Source: CP2-2F sp034436355
Lineage (GTDB): Bacteria; Chloroflexota; Anaerolineae; Aggregatilineales; UBA2796
Direction: 5' to 3'
Assembly: GCA_034436355.1 (NCBI GenBank)
Contig: DAOTVQ010000032.1
Span: 57,270-121,269 of the forward strand
DNA: 64,000 nt
Under the pieces are notes generated by a model. It was not told the DNA's origin and ran no database searches. It saw nothing but the letters and a program-made list of their open reading frames with translations. A program made the translations under genes and the position numbers. How positions within the stretch are numbered: position 1 is the stretch's first letter; every line of letters begins with the position of its first letter. Positions 26,534 through 35,943 of the stretch are shown piece after piece.

Positions 26534-27816
26534 CCAACCGGATTCCTGACCTACCCGATGAGGTGGCGGACTTCTTCGCGCCGTCTCCCGACAACTGGCC
26601 TCCACCCGAACCGCCCGACGATGACTGGTTCGCGCCGGAACCGCCGTCCGAGTCCGACATGTCGCCTGATTTCGCCGACCTGCTGTCCGAATTGGCGGCA
26701 CTGGACAAGGGCGCTATCCCTGAGCCGCCTGATCTGGCAGGATCGCCGTCCGAGGCGCAGATGGGGTTGTTTGACTATGCGCCAGAAGACGATCCCTTTG
26801 TCCCGGCAGAGTTCAATTTAGGCGACACGCCTATCGAAGCAGGCGAATATGCGCCGAAGAACACCTGGGAGCGCTACCTCGCGGCGTTCCCAGCAGAACG
26901 AAACCCCGATGTGGTGGAGCAGGAACTCATCGACCGGGCGCAAGCGCTCAATGTGGTGGATGCACAGTTTGTTGGCTTGGAAAGAGCCGACGATGCGGGC
27001 GCAGTGACGGCCTACGAGGTAGGCTGCCTGGAGGTGAGCACGGACGTGGTCAATGGCGGCTACACCGGACACTACCTCGAAATCGGGCAGTTTCAGGATA
27101 TGGCCGAGGCGGAAAAGCTGTACCACGAACTGCAAGGCGAAGTCCACAACGGCGGCTTGCCCACCTACGCGGTGCATGATTACGCCAAATTCGCCGCGCA
27201 TGAACGGGAAATGCCGACCGCCTGGCGCGAAGTGGACTCAGAGACGCTCTCTCCCTTTCTGGAAGGGCAAGCAGCCGAACGAGACATGGATGAGCCGCCG
27301 CTTGAACTGCACGAGCAGTTGGTGCAGGTGGCAGTGGAAGCGGAGTTGCCCGACCAGGATGTCGCAGTCAATACGACATCGCCTGCCTTCAATGCCCTGA
27401 GTGCGATAGGCATAATGCCCGAAGACTTCAACCCTGACCAGAATCCGCCGCCTTTCTACGATGCGGAGACAGGCACGGCCTATTGGATTGGCATCTTCCA
27501 GCCAGATACCGACGACCCGGAAAACTGCGTCGCCAGTATCCTGTCGTTGGGGCGTACCCCGGAGACAGGCGCGGTGGAGGCACAGCTCGCGCCGTGTGTG
27601 CCCGGCGACTGGGACAAAGCCTTTGAGAGCAGCCAACATCTGCTCGGCGTGATGGAGAAGGAAAGCATTGATGCCTGTTTTCTAGCCGCCGAATCGATGG
27701 CGATTGCCACTGACCAGCGTGAACTGTGGGAGAGCGGGCGTGGGATGGCGCTGGAACCGGATTACGCCGAACAAGCGGCGGAATACACCCGCGAAACGTG
27801 GGAATTGGAGTTGTAG
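26530..27816 (+). CDS. Acidic Pro-rich hypothetical element protein (428 aa)
   Basis: ATG 26530 overlaps the topA stop (ATGA). The first ~80 residues are rich in Pro, Asp and Glu (FFAPSPDNWPPPEPPDDDWF). A central module around residues 155-225 reads TAYEVGCLEVSTDVVNGG, HYLEIGQFQDMAEAEKLYHEL and PTYAVHDYAKFAAHE. A related but shorter module is present in the next gene (ALEIAQFNTKADAEHFRQEF). No catalytic motif or membrane segment was seen. It is probably a conserved accessory protein of the element, with function unknown. Confidence 0.65.
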   Translation: MTNRIPDLPDEVADFFAPSPDNWPPPEPPDDDWFAPEPPSESDMSPDFADLLSELAALDKGAIPEPPDLAGSPSEAQMGLFDYAPEDDPFVPAEFNLGDTPIEAGEYAPKNTWERYLAAFPAERNPDVVEQELIDRAQALNVVDAQFVGLERADDAGAVTAYEVGCLEVSTDVVNGGYTGHYLEIGQFQDMAEAEKLYHELQGEVHNGGLPTYAVHDYAKFAAHEREMPTAWREVDSETLSPFLEGQAAERDMDEPPLELHEQLVQVAVEAELPDQDVAVNTTSPAFNALSAIGIMPEDFNPDQNPPPFYDAETGTAYWIGIFQPDTDDPENCVASILSLGRTPETGAVEAQLAPCVPGDWDKAFESSQHLLGVMEKESIDACFLAAESMAIATDQRELWESGRGMALEPDYAEQAAEYTRETWELEL

Positions 27817-27825
27817 GAAGGTAAG

Positions 27826-28791
27826 ATGACTGACCAGAATGTCGAAGCGATGAATCCAGCGGAAGCCATGTACCGCGACTTCGCAGAACAGACACCACGG
27901 GAACGCGAAGCGAATGCGCCGCTCGAAGGTGCGGCATGGTTCGAAGCGACGTTCGCAGGGAGTGAGACCTCTCTGCTTCAGCCACTGGATGACACCGTGA
28001 ACTACGCTGTTGTGATGCAGTACGCCAATCCCTACACGGTGGAACTTACCGCCGAAAAGTACTGGCGAGGCGAAAACGGCTATCTGGGGCTGGAGTCGGT
28101 GACGCTGAACACCTACGAACCAGAGCCAGAAAACGATAACAAGGTTGCGGCGATAGACAGAGAACATCTGCTGCGCGTATATGGCAAAGAGGGGCTGAAC
28201 GCGCTGATGCGCGAAGCATGGCAGACGGGTGTGGAAAGTGAGCATCTCGACGCGGATGACACGCGCCTATTCAAGGACGGGCCGCCAGATCGCTTCACGA
28301 TCCAGCCGGAGTACAAAACGGAGTGGCTCGATCCCGACGACACGCAGGAAATTCCCGTACCGGGCATGGCTCAAGCATCCACGCCATCTGAGAGACTGGA
28401 AGTGCTGGCGGCGGATGTGTTCGATCCCGATGGTGGAACGCTGGGCGCTTCTACGATAGTGATCTCCCACACTGAACGTGAATTAGCCGATGAAGGCGCT
28501 GAACACGGCGGGAAAGCACTGGAGATCGCGCAATTCAATACCAAGGCCGATGCCGAACACTTCCGGCAGGAGTTCCTCAACTTCTTCGAATACGCCTATC
28601 CTGACGAGATGAGTACACTCGCGGAGGAAGTCGCACGGGGCTACGACCTGCCGACGACGTGGAAGGACTTGGGTCGGGAAGAAACGGAAGACGTTCAGCG
28701 GGGAGGGTTCAGCCTGACCCACGAACGCGAGGACTGGCATCCCCGCGAGTACACGCCTGATCCCTACTACGAGCCGGACTTTGACCGATAA
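27826..28791 (+). CDS. Acidic hypothetical element protein (321 aa), related to its upstream neighbour
   Basis: ATG 27826 follows GGAAGG by a few bases and lies 9 bases after the previous stop. The protein is strongly acidic. Its C-terminal half has the pattern seen in the preceding gene: STIVISHTERELADEG, KALEIAQFNTKADAEHF, then DLPTTWKDLGREE (compare MPTAWREVDSE upstream). This suggests tandem duplication and divergence. Function is not recognised. A strong hairpin follows the stop. Confidence 0.62.
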   Translation: MTDQNVEAMNPAEAMYRDFAEQTPREREANAPLEGAAWFEATFAGSETSLLQPLDDTVNYAVVMQYANPYTVELTAEKYWRGENGYLGLESVTLNTYEPEPENDNKVAAIDREHLLRVYGKEGLNALMREAWQTGVESEHLDADDTRLFKDGPPDRFTIQPEYKTEWLDPDDTQEIPVPGMAQASTPSERLEVLAADVFDPDGGTLGASTIVISHTERELADEGAEHGGKALEIAQFNTKADAEHFRQEFLNFFEYAYPDEMSTLAEEVARGYDLPTTWKDLGREETEDVQRGGFSLTHEREDWHPREYTPDPYYEPDFDR

Positions 28792-28796
28792 GAACG

Positions 28797-28819
28797 CAGC
28801 CCGGTGATGAGCCGGGCTG
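28797..28819 (+). terminator. Hairpin after the topA/accessory operon
   Basis: CAGCCCGG (28797-28804), a 7-base loop, and CCGGGCTG (28812-28819) form a perfect 8-bp GC-rich stem six bases after the stop of the preceding gene. There is no T-run, so termination may be weak or the hairpin may stabilise the transcript. Confidence 0.5.
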
Positions 28820-28843
28820 TGGTATTGAATTGCACGGCATTAC

Positions 28844-29116
28844 TTAAGCAATCCCGAACCACTCTAAAGCGAAGTACCCGATCACCCCAATAAGGTCGCC
28901 GAGAAAACTGCCGAATTTGGCAGCGAGCAAGAATGCCGCATACAGGGTTATGAAGCCTATCAAGAAGGCATTGCTGCTGCTGCCAAATAGCTGCTGACCT
29001 GGCACTGACGATACCACGCTGTTTGTAAAAATCCCTGTGAAGATGAGAGCAATCAACGACTCAGGACTTTGCGCTTGAGAGACGATTTGATTGAGAACAT
29101 GCTGGTTGGCATCCAT
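28844..29116 (-). CDS. Small membrane protein (90 aa)
   Basis: ATG 29116 follows GAGGTC by about nine bases, a better start than the in-frame codon at 29209. Two hydrophobic stretches (LIALIFTGIFTNSVVSSV and AFLIGFITLYAAFLLAAKF, with GVIGYFALEWFGIA at the end) predict two or three membrane helices. No family is recognised. A small phage/plasmid-type membrane protein is possible. Confidence 0.45.
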   Translation of the reverse strand: MDANQHVLNQIVSQAQSPESLIALIFTGIFTNSVVSSVPGQQLFGSSSNAFLIGFITLYAAFLLAAKFGSFLGDLIGVIGYFALEWFGIA

Positions 29117-29290
29117 GATATACTGACCTCGTCCAATATGAACACTTGTGCTTTTAAGTATAATATCATGGAATGGGAAGATTATTCCAGAACAAGCGAA
29201 CGAGATCATCGGGGTAACTCAAGGCGCTTTAGGGTAAAATCGAGAGCGTTGGAATATGGATTATGAATTGAGCACAAGCAGTTTCAGGAT

Positions 29291-30240
29291 ATGGCGATAA
29301 ACGCAGATAAGCCGACCCGCTGGAAGGCAGATGTAGCGGCTTCTATAGACCTCTACAACAACTGGTTCTTGGAATTCGCCCCTACCGCGTATCGGGAAAC
29401 ACGGATCAAGGCGACGGAAAAAGTGCGCCTTGATTTAGAGCATACGGCACAGATGTCGCGCATTACACCGAGTGTCCTTATGACATATCCTGATGTGCTG
29501 CCGACCCTGCGCATGTCTACCGCCCCACCACTGGCGCGAGATCGGCTGATGGGTCTGGCGCACGTTTCTAGCAACTTCATCGCACGCCTTGAGGTGGGTA
29601 AACTGCCTCGTCGTACCAGTGAACCTGATCTGGCCGCAGCATTGGATCGTATCTGTAAAGTTTGTTCACGGCTTCTCGACCAGGATTTGTTCCCATGGAT
29701 CGGCAGTGGGCGCGAACCCAATGAAGCGGAACGATACCGCTCAGCGACAGTTGTCGCAGATCGTCTGTGCGGGCGGTAGCGGATCCCATCATCCGAAATG
29801 CACAGGAAGCCCGTCAGCTCTCCCTAATTGGCGATTATCTGAAACAGAACGGCTGCCTTCAGGTCTCCCCGAATGCGCACGAGGCGCTGTTCGACATGCG
29901 GACAGGGACATTTGCCTTTCGGCGCAACATTGCGGTGGGACAGGAACGGTCTGTCAATATCCCCGTTGATGTGGTGATTCAGCCACAAACGCTACACACG
30001 GACAGGATGCCTATCCTGATTGAAGCGAAATCAGCTGGAGACTTCACCAATACCAACAAACGGCGCAAGGAAGAGGCAACCAAGATACGCCAGTTGCGCG
30101 ACAAATACGGTGGAAATGTACAGATGTTGCTGTTCCTGTGCGGTTACTTTGACAGTGGGTATCTTGGTTATGAAGCTGCCGAAGGATTAGACTGGGTTTG
30201 GGAACATCGCATCAGTGATTTGGCGTTGGCAGGTATTTGA
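29291..30240 (+). pseudogene. XamI-family restriction endonuclease, frameshifted
   Basis: The first frame (29291-29779) reads MAINADKPTRWKADVAASID, then STAPPLARDRLMGLAHV and VVADRLCG. It runs into TAG because one G is missing near 29773. The correct continuation AVADPIIRNAQEARQL and LIEAKSAGDFTNTNKRRKEE lies in another frame and ends at 30240 with GLDWVWEHRI. EAKSAG provides the E-x-K of a PD-(D/E)XK site. These blocks match my memory of XamI-type type II endonucleases (known target GTCGAC). The stop overlaps the methyltransferase ATG (TGATG). Confidence 0.72.
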
Positions 30241-31123
30241 TGCACGACGTGAGCTATACTGAGACGCAGCGTTTGATGACTCAGCAGCGATTGGATGCGC
30301 GTTTCTCTTCTCAGGACAGTTTGCGACACCACCCTTGCTGGCGGAGCAAATCACTCGGTACGCAACAGCGCTTTGTGAGCAACGTCACGGAAACCGCCCC
30401 ATACGTTTTTTGGAGCCTTCACTAGGAACGGGTGTGTTCTATTCCGCACTCCAACATACAGCGAAACGGGCAAAAATCGAGCGTGCAGTAGGCATCGAAC
30501 TTGACCACGAAACCGCGCAGGCTGCGGAGCGCCTGTGGGCGTCATTTGGCTTGCACGTGCAAGAGGGTGACTTCACCACACTTGATATCGCGGCAGAGTT
30601 CAACCTGATCCTTGCCAACCCACCCTATGTTCGCCATCATCACCTACCCAGTGAGCAAAAAGAGAGTTTGCGCGAGCGTGTGCGGTCGCTGTTGGGCTAT
30701 TCGGTCAACGGACTGGCTGGGCTTTATTGTTATTTCGTCTTGCTCGCAGATCGTTGCCTTGCGCCAGGAGGGATTGGAGCGTGGCTGATTCCCTCTGAAT
30801 TCATGGATGTGAACTATGGGGAGATGCTGCGGCGCTATTTGACGGAACATGTGACCTTACTGCGAATACACCGTTTTGGCCCTGCTGATGTGCAGTTCGA
30901 GGATGCGCCGGTCTCATCGGCCGTGATCGTCTATGAGAAGCGCCCGCCCGATCCTGATCATCGTGTAGAGTTTTCGTTAGGCGGCTCGCTCGAAAAGCCG
31001 GAGCAGCGCCAATCGGTTGAGATCGCCTATTTGCGCAGTTCCCGAAAATGGTCACCGTTCCCGGCTGCTAAAGTCTCGGCGCAAGCCAGAGCAAAAATCC
31101 GCAGCGAGCCGCTGGCGGCTTGA
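30240..31123 (+). pseudogene. Adenine-N6 DNA methyltransferase partner of the XamI-like enzyme, frameshifted and truncated
   Basis: From ATG 30240 it reads MHDVSYTETQRLMTQQRLDA, then loses phase near 30318 (one base missing) and continues as FATPPLLAEQITRYATAL. The SAM-binding region is FLEPSLGTGVFY and the catalytic motif is NPPY (LILANPPYVRHHH). After SSRKWSPFPAAKV the frame ends at 31123, where related methyltransferases continue for another 150 residues or more. That truncation coincides with the right boundary of the anomalous region. Confidence 0.72.
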
Positions 31124-31446
31124 GATTTTTGCGGGTGCGGTATCGTGCCAGGTTGAGGAAGGTAGCGGAACGAGCTATCGGGAAGTACAGGGTGAGGCTA
31201 AGCACAATCGCGATTTTGATGTCGGAAACATGCAACGATATTTGGCATACACTTGAAAAAACAGCACATATTCTGTGGGACTTCCGGTCATACAATTAAC
31301 CAGCAAGATTCCACACATTCAGGGGATTCAGCGTAGAATTGGGGTGAGCGGAATTCAGTACACTGTCACGGTTCTGAGGTTGACTTCTCGCACGCATCAG
31401 ATCAGGGCTGACAGCGTTTGCCTGAACACACACGCCAGTGCCTGAC

Positions 31447-31475
31447 TTGTCCCTAACTCCCGAAAGCGCTATGCT
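31447..31475 (+). promoter_or_regulatory. Candidate promoter of the sensor-kinase operon
   Basis: TTGTCC (31447-31452) and TATGCT (31470-31475) are separated by 17 bases and lie about 40 bases before the ATG at 31514. Each box matches four of six consensus bases. The rest of the 31,124-31,513 gap holds no convincing gene; it contains the junction between the mobile region and chromosome-like sequence. Confidence 0.3.
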
Positions 31476-31513
31476 TATTTAATAGAAATGCTGTGCCGCT
31501 TGGGAGCGCGTTA

Positions 31514-33499
31514 ATGCCGAACGAACGTATTCTTGTCGTTGATGACTCTGCACCGATCCGTGAGTTTATTGCCCATACCGTGTTGGCAAAGGAAGGCTAT
31601 GACGTGCTGACGGCGGCTGATGGCAAAGAAGGCTTAGTGCTTGCCCAAGACTTGCAGCCCGACCTGATCCTGACCGACTACATGATGCCGCACCTGAACG
31701 GCTTGGAGATGATCGAGGCGCTGCACGCCGCAAACATCAGCGCGCCGATCATCCTGATGACGGCGGAAGGCTCTGAGGCGTTGGCTGTGCGCGCCTTACG
31801 CAGCGGCGTCTACGACTATTTAATCAAGCCGATCACAGCCGATATGCTAATCAATGCCGTGCGCGAGGCGCTGCGCCGCCACTGGAAAGATCAGATCAAA
31901 GAGCGCGTGCCAGCACACCTGCTTGAATCCAACCGCCGCCTTGAAAAACGCCTGCGCGAACTCAGCACCTTGCTGCACATCGGCACCAGCGTGACTGCCA
32001 TGCTGGATTTGCAACAGGTGCTGAACAGCGTGGTCGAGGCAGCCGTCAGCGTCAGCGGCGCGGAGGAAGGCAGCCTGATGCTGGTGGATGAGCAAAGCGG
32101 CGAACTCTATGTGCGCGCTGCCAAAAACTTTGACCAGCAAACCGTGCATACGCTGCGCTTGCCTGTGCAAGATAGCCTTGCCGGTCAGGTCGTCCGCACG
32201 GGCGAACCGTTAGTGGTTGGTGGCGATGCTGATCAGGTTAAGATCAAGACCAAATTCTTGGTCAAAGGCATTGTGTATGTGCCGCTGCGTGCGCCCAACC
32301 GCGTGATCGGCGTGCTGAGCGTGGATAACCGCCTTGAATCGCGCACCTTTGAGCCGCACGACGTGCAGATTTTATCGCTGCTGGCAGACTTTGCCGCCGT
32401 GGCGGTGCAGAATTCGCGCCTGTATGCCGAGATGATCCGCGAGCGCGATATGCTGGATGCCATCCTGCACGACACCGATGATTACGTGATCGTGGTTGAC
32501 TCGAACGATTGCATTTTGTTCTGCAATGCCACCGCCCGCAACGCCTTCAACATCACGCGCACCGATTTTATCGGTCAGCCCTTGCATACAGTCATCAGCC
32601 ATCCGGAGGTGTTGGCGCTCTTTGCCAAAGAAGCGCTTAGCGGGCGCGGCAGGCGCAGCGAGATCACGCTAGGCGGCGAGAAGTTCCTCAACGCGCAGCT
32701 CACCATCATCGAAAGCGTTGGGCGCGCCGCCGTGATGCAAGACATTACGCACCTGAAACAGCTAGACCGCGCCAAGAGCGACTTTGTGGCAGCCGTTGCT
32801 CACGATCTGCGCTCACCGCTGACCGCCGTGCTTGGCTATTCCGAATTGCTGATGCGCGCTGGCACCCTCAACGAACAACAGACGCGCTTTGTCGAGCAGA
32901 TCACAGCAAGCGTCCACTCCATCACCGCACTCATCACCGAACTATTGGAGCTGAGCCGCATTGAGGCGGGCTTCAACGTTGACCTTGAGCCTGTCGCTAT
33001 GGATCGCATTGTGCAAAAGGCAGTGGACGGCTTGCAGCACCAGATAATGCAGCGCGAGCATGCCCTGATTCTTGATGTTGCGCCGAGCCTGCCAACCTTA
33101 GTCAGCAATCCGCTGCGCCTTCAGCAAATGGTGGCGAACTTGGTGGGCAACGCCATCAAATACACGCCCAACAACGGCACCATCAAGGTGAGCCTGTGGC
33201 GCGATTCAGATAACATCGTCTTTCAGGTCTCGGATACGGGCATCGGTATTCCCGTCGAAGATCAGCCTTATGTGTTCGATAAGTTTTTCCGCTCTGAGCG
33301 TGCCGCCAGCGAATTCGATGGCACAGGCTTAGGGCTTTCCATCGTGAAGGGCGTGGTGGATCAACACCGAGGGCGCATTTGGCTAGAGAGCCGCGAAGGC
33401 ATCGGCACAACCTTCACTGTGGTGCTGCCGCTTTCGCCCACCAACCCTGATCCCGATCCAACCCGCCCGCGCCGCACCAACAGCCTGCTGGTCTCCTGA
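31514..33499 (+). CDS. Hybrid sensor: receiver-GAF-PAS-histidine kinase
   Basis: This 661-residue protein uses ATG 31514, which follows GGAG. An N-terminal receiver domain (VVDDSAP; phosphoacceptor D55 in LILTDYMMP; KPIT) is followed by a GAF domain (about 150-310), a PAS domain (about 315-420), a HisKA site at His ~430 in VAHDLRSPLTAVLGYSELL, and an HATPase domain (NLVGNAIKYTPNNG, DTGIGIP, GTGLGLSIVKG). No membrane helix is present, so it is a cytosolic sensor. The receiver probably takes phosphate from another kinase to gate activity. DUF2007 and P1-peptidase genes follow within a few bases, but a functional link is not evident. Confidence 0.92.
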   Translation: MPNERILVVDDSAPIREFIAHTVLAKEGYDVLTAADGKEGLVLAQDLQPDLILTDYMMPHLNGLEMIEALHAANISAPIILMTAEGSEALAVRALRSGVYDYLIKPITADMLINAVREALRRHWKDQIKERVPAHLLESNRRLEKRLRELSTLLHIGTSVTAMLDLQQVLNSVVEAAVSVSGAEEGSLMLVDEQSGELYVRAAKNFDQQTVHTLRLPVQDSLAGQVVRTGEPLVVGGDADQVKIKTKFLVKGIVYVPLRAPNRVIGVLSVDNRLESRTFEPHDVQILSLLADFAAVAVQNSRLYAEMIRERDMLDAILHDTDDYVIVVDSNDCILFCNATARNAFNITRTDFIGQPLHTVISHPEVLALFAKEALSGRGRRSEITLGGEKFLNAQLTIIESVGRAAVMQDITHLKQLDRAKSDFVAAVAHDLRSPLTAVLGYSELLMRAGTLNEQQTRFVEQITASVHSITALITELLELSRIEAGFNVDLEPVAMDRIVQKAVDGLQHQIMQREHALILDVAPSLPTLVSNPLRLQQMVANLVGNAIKYTPNNGTIKVSLWRDSDNIVFQVSDTGIGIPVEDQPYVFDKFFRSERAASEFDGTGLGLSIVKGVVDQHRGRIWLESREGIGTTFTVVLPLSPTNPDPDPTRPRRTNSLLVS

Positions 33500-33501
33500 G
33501 C

Positions 33502-33828
33502 ATGAGTCATCCTACCCGCCCTGACGCTGATCCACATGCCAAGCCTGATCGTTCTGTGTGGATGGTGGTGGCGAACGCCGGCTACCTGGAGGCAACCATC
33601 ATCAGCGGCAGGCTGGCAAGTTTTGGCATCCCTAGCTATATCCACCGCGAGTCAGTCGGCATGATCTTGGGCTTATCCATCGGCTTGGGCGAGGCACAGG
33701 TGGTGGTGCCAGAAGCATACTACGAGGCAGCACGCCTCGTCCTTGATCCCGATGATGCAGCAGCGCGCTTAGATGACGGTCTGCCAGATGAGGATTTTTA
33801 CGATGACAACGACAGCAACGATCAATGA
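33502..33828 (+). CDS. DUF2007-type putative signal-transducing protein
   Basis: This 108-residue protein starts at ATG 33502, immediately after the kinase stop. The core VWMVVANAGYLEATIISGRL and FGIPSYIHRES then AQVVVPEAYYEAARLVLD matches the small DUF2007 fold (a ferredoxin-like module with conserved L and E positions). Its acidic tail overlaps the start of the peptidase gene by 26 bases. Confidence 0.65.
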   Translation: MSHPTRPDADPHAKPDRSVWMVVANAGYLEATIISGRLASFGIPSYIHRESVGMILGLSIGLGEAQVVVPEAYYEAARLVLDPDDAAARLDDGLPDEDFYDDNDSNDQ

Positions 33829-34768
33829 CACGCTGACCGCTATTGAAGGCTTCCGTGTAGGACACGCCACCGACACACAGGCGATCACCGGCTGCACCGT
33901 GATCTTATGCCCACCGCAGACCGTCGGCGGCGTGGATCAGCGTGGTGGCGCGCCCGGCACCCGCGAAACGGACTTGCTGCACCCGTCTAGGCTTGTGCAG
34001 CACATCCATGCTGTTGTGCTGGCGGGCGGCAGCGCTTATGGCTTAGCCGCCGCCGATGGCGTCATGCGCTACCTTGAAGAAAGCGGGATCGGCTACCCAA
34101 CAGCGGGCGGTGTGGTGCCGATTGTGCCAGCCGCCATCCTGTTCGATCTGGACATTGGGCGCTCGGATCGGCGTCCTGACGCGGCGATGGGCTACGCAGC
34201 GGCGCAAGCTGCCAGTGCCGCACCGGTGCCACAAGGCAGCCTGGGCGCAGGCACCGGCGCGGTCATCAGCCGCCTGATGGGCTTGCCAAACGCCACAAAG
34301 GGCGGCATCGGCAGCGCCGCACTCCAGTTGGGCAACGGCTTGATGGTGGCAGCCCTGATCGCCGTGAACGCTGTTGGCGATGTGCTGGATGAGCAGGGCA
34401 AGATCATCGCCGGCGCCCACCAAAACGGGCAGTTCTTCGGCGCGCTGAACCTGCTGCGGATGCAGAACAGCACGCCGCCACCCACCAACACCGTGATCGG
34501 CGTAGTGGCGACCAACGCCCGCCTGAGCAAAGCAGATGCCAACTACATTGCCTCTGCCGCGCACGACGGCTTAGCGCAGGCAATCCGCCCTGCACATACG
34601 CCCTTTGATGGCGATACGATCTTTGCGCTGGCAACCGGTCAGGTGGAGGCAAACCTGCTCTCGGTAGGCGCCTTTGCCGCCGAAGTGACCGCCGCCGCCA
34701 TTCGGAACGCGGTGCGCCACGCTGAGTCATTGGGCGGTGTGCCTGCCTACCGCGATCTGATAGGGTAG
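33803..34768 (+). CDS. P1 family peptidase (DmpA/ornithine-acetyltransferase-like fold)
   Basis: This 321-residue enzyme starts at ATG 33803, nine bases after GAGG. It contains GFRVGHATDTQAITGCTVIL, LAGGSAYGLAAADGVMRYL and KGGIGSAALQLGNGLMVAAL, typical of self-processing N-terminal-nucleophile peptidases of family P1, in which a Ser/Thr within the GGIGSA-like region becomes the new N-terminus. The substrate is unknown and is probably small N-terminal peptide or amide bonds. It is the last gene of the kinase operon; a hairpin follows at 34813. Confidence 0.85.
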   Translation: MTTTATINDTLTAIEGFRVGHATDTQAITGCTVILCPPQTVGGVDQRGGAPGTRETDLLHPSRLVQHIHAVVLAGGSAYGLAAADGVMRYLEESGIGYPTAGGVVPIVPAAILFDLDIGRSDRRPDAAMGYAAAQAASAAPVPQGSLGAGTGAVISRLMGLPNATKGGIGSAALQLGNGLMVAALIAVNAVGDVLDEQGKIIAGAHQNGQFFGALNLLRMQNSTPPPTNTVIGVVATNARLSKADANYIASAAHDGLAQAIRPAHTPFDGDTIFALATGQVEANLLSVGAFAAEVTAAAIRNAVRHAESLGGVPAYRDLIG

Positions 34769-34812
34769 GTTAATCGTGTGTGTGGCGAGACAAGCCCGCC
34801 CGTGCCAATGCA

Positions 34813-34832
34813 GCAGCCTTCGCAAAGGCTGC
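34813..34832 (+). terminator. Hairpin after the P1 peptidase gene
   Basis: GCAGCCTT, loop CGCA, AAGGCTGC forms an 8-bp perfect stem 45 bases after the stop. No T-tract follows. Confidence 0.4.
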
Positions 34833-34913
34833 CCTGTGCCGCCGACCGTTCTGCGCTATACTCTGCCCACTAAATAGACTTTTGCCGCCTTCTAACACGG
34901 GAGAGAAATCACC

Positions 34914-35921
34914 ATGCCCGACCGAGTCGCTTTATATTTGCAAGACGCTCACGAACTGCCTGAGGCAATCAGCTATGTGCAGTATGCTGAGGCAAACGGC
35001 TTTGAGGCAGTTTGGCAGGCAGAAAGCCGCCTTGTGCGCGATGCCGTCGTGCCGATGGCTGCCTTTGCCGCCACCACGCGCAAGATCAAGGTTGGCTCTG
35101 GCGTCATCAATAACTGGACGCGCAACGCCGCGCTGATCGCCTCCACCTTCCTGACGCTGGACGACCTCGCGCCCAATCGGATCATCTTGGGCATTGGCGC
35201 TTGGTGGGATCCGTTGGCGGCAAACGTCGGCATCAAGCGCGAAAAGCCGCTGCTTGCCATGCGCGAAGTGGTCACAGTGGTGCGCGATCTGCTGGCGATG
35301 AAGCGCGTCACCTTTCAGGGCGAGCATGTGCAGGTGAACGGCATTGAGCTGGATATTGTCCACGGACGCCGCGAGCCGCGCAACGTGCCGATCTACATTG
35401 GCGCCACCGGCATGAAGATGATGGCGCTGACCGGCGAAATTGCCGACGGCGCGCTGCTGAACTACCTTGTTTCGCCCTCCTACAACACGGAGGCAATGGC
35501 AGCCCTAGAGCAGGGCGCCAAAGTGGCAGGGCGCAGCGTAGACGCCATTGATCGCCCGCAGTTGGTGGTTGCCAGTGTGGATCGTGACCGCAAAAAGGCA
35601 CTCGACGGCGCTCGCAAGCTGGTGACGCAATATCTAGGGCAGCAGCCGCACATCATGAAGGCGAGCGGCGTTAGCCAAGAGCTGCTGGATGAAATTGCCC
35701 AAGTGCTGACGTGGCCCGCCACCGAAGAACAGATCGAGCGGGCGATGGCGCTGGTGCCAGATGACGTGGTGCAGTTGATCACTGCCAGCGGCACGCCGGA
35801 AGAAGTGCGCGCCAAAGTGCGCGAATACGTCGCATCGGGCTGCACTTGCCCGGTGTTATATCCGCTTGGCGATGACGTTAAACTGATGATTGACACTTTC
35901 GCCAACGGCTATTCTCACTAA
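34914..35921 (+). CDS. LLM-class flavin/F420-dependent oxidoreductase
   Basis: This 335-residue protein belongs to the luciferase-like TIM-barrel family, close to F420-dependent methylene-H4MPT reductase-like enzymes. Recognisable parts are YVQYAEANGFEAVWQAES near the N-terminus, IKVGSGVINNWTRN, LGIGAWWDPLAANVGI, and VPIYIGATGMKMMALTGE. It begins after GGGAGAG at ATG 34914. Substrate and cofactor choice cannot be fixed. The next gene, a thioesterase, starts 22 bases downstream, so co-transcription is likely. Confidence 0.85.
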   Translation: MPDRVALYLQDAHELPEAISYVQYAEANGFEAVWQAESRLVRDAVVPMAAFAATTRKIKVGSGVINNWTRNAALIASTFLTLDDLAPNRIILGIGAWWDPLAANVGIKREKPLLAMREVVTVVRDLLAMKRVTFQGEHVQVNGIELDIVHGRREPRNVPIYIGATGMKMMALTGEIADGALLNYLVSPSYNTEAMAALEQGAKVAGRSVDAIDRPQLVVASVDRDRKKALDGARKLVTQYLGQQPHIMKASGVSQELLDEIAQVLTWPATEEQIERAMALVPDDVVQLITASGTPEEVRAKVREYVASGCTCPVLYPLGDDVKLMIDTFANGYSH

Positions 35922-35943
35922 ATCAACCTATTCAGGAGTTCCC

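Noticed and set aside
1..31140. Stop-codon reassignment as an explanation for the in-frame stops
   Set aside because: TAA, TAG and TGA all appear as premature stops and all also end intact genes in the same window, so no single codon can be reassigned.
31068..31295. A minus-strand 75-codon frame at the element boundary
   Set aside because: It overlaps the methyltransferase 3' end, has no recognisable domain and no ribosome binding site.
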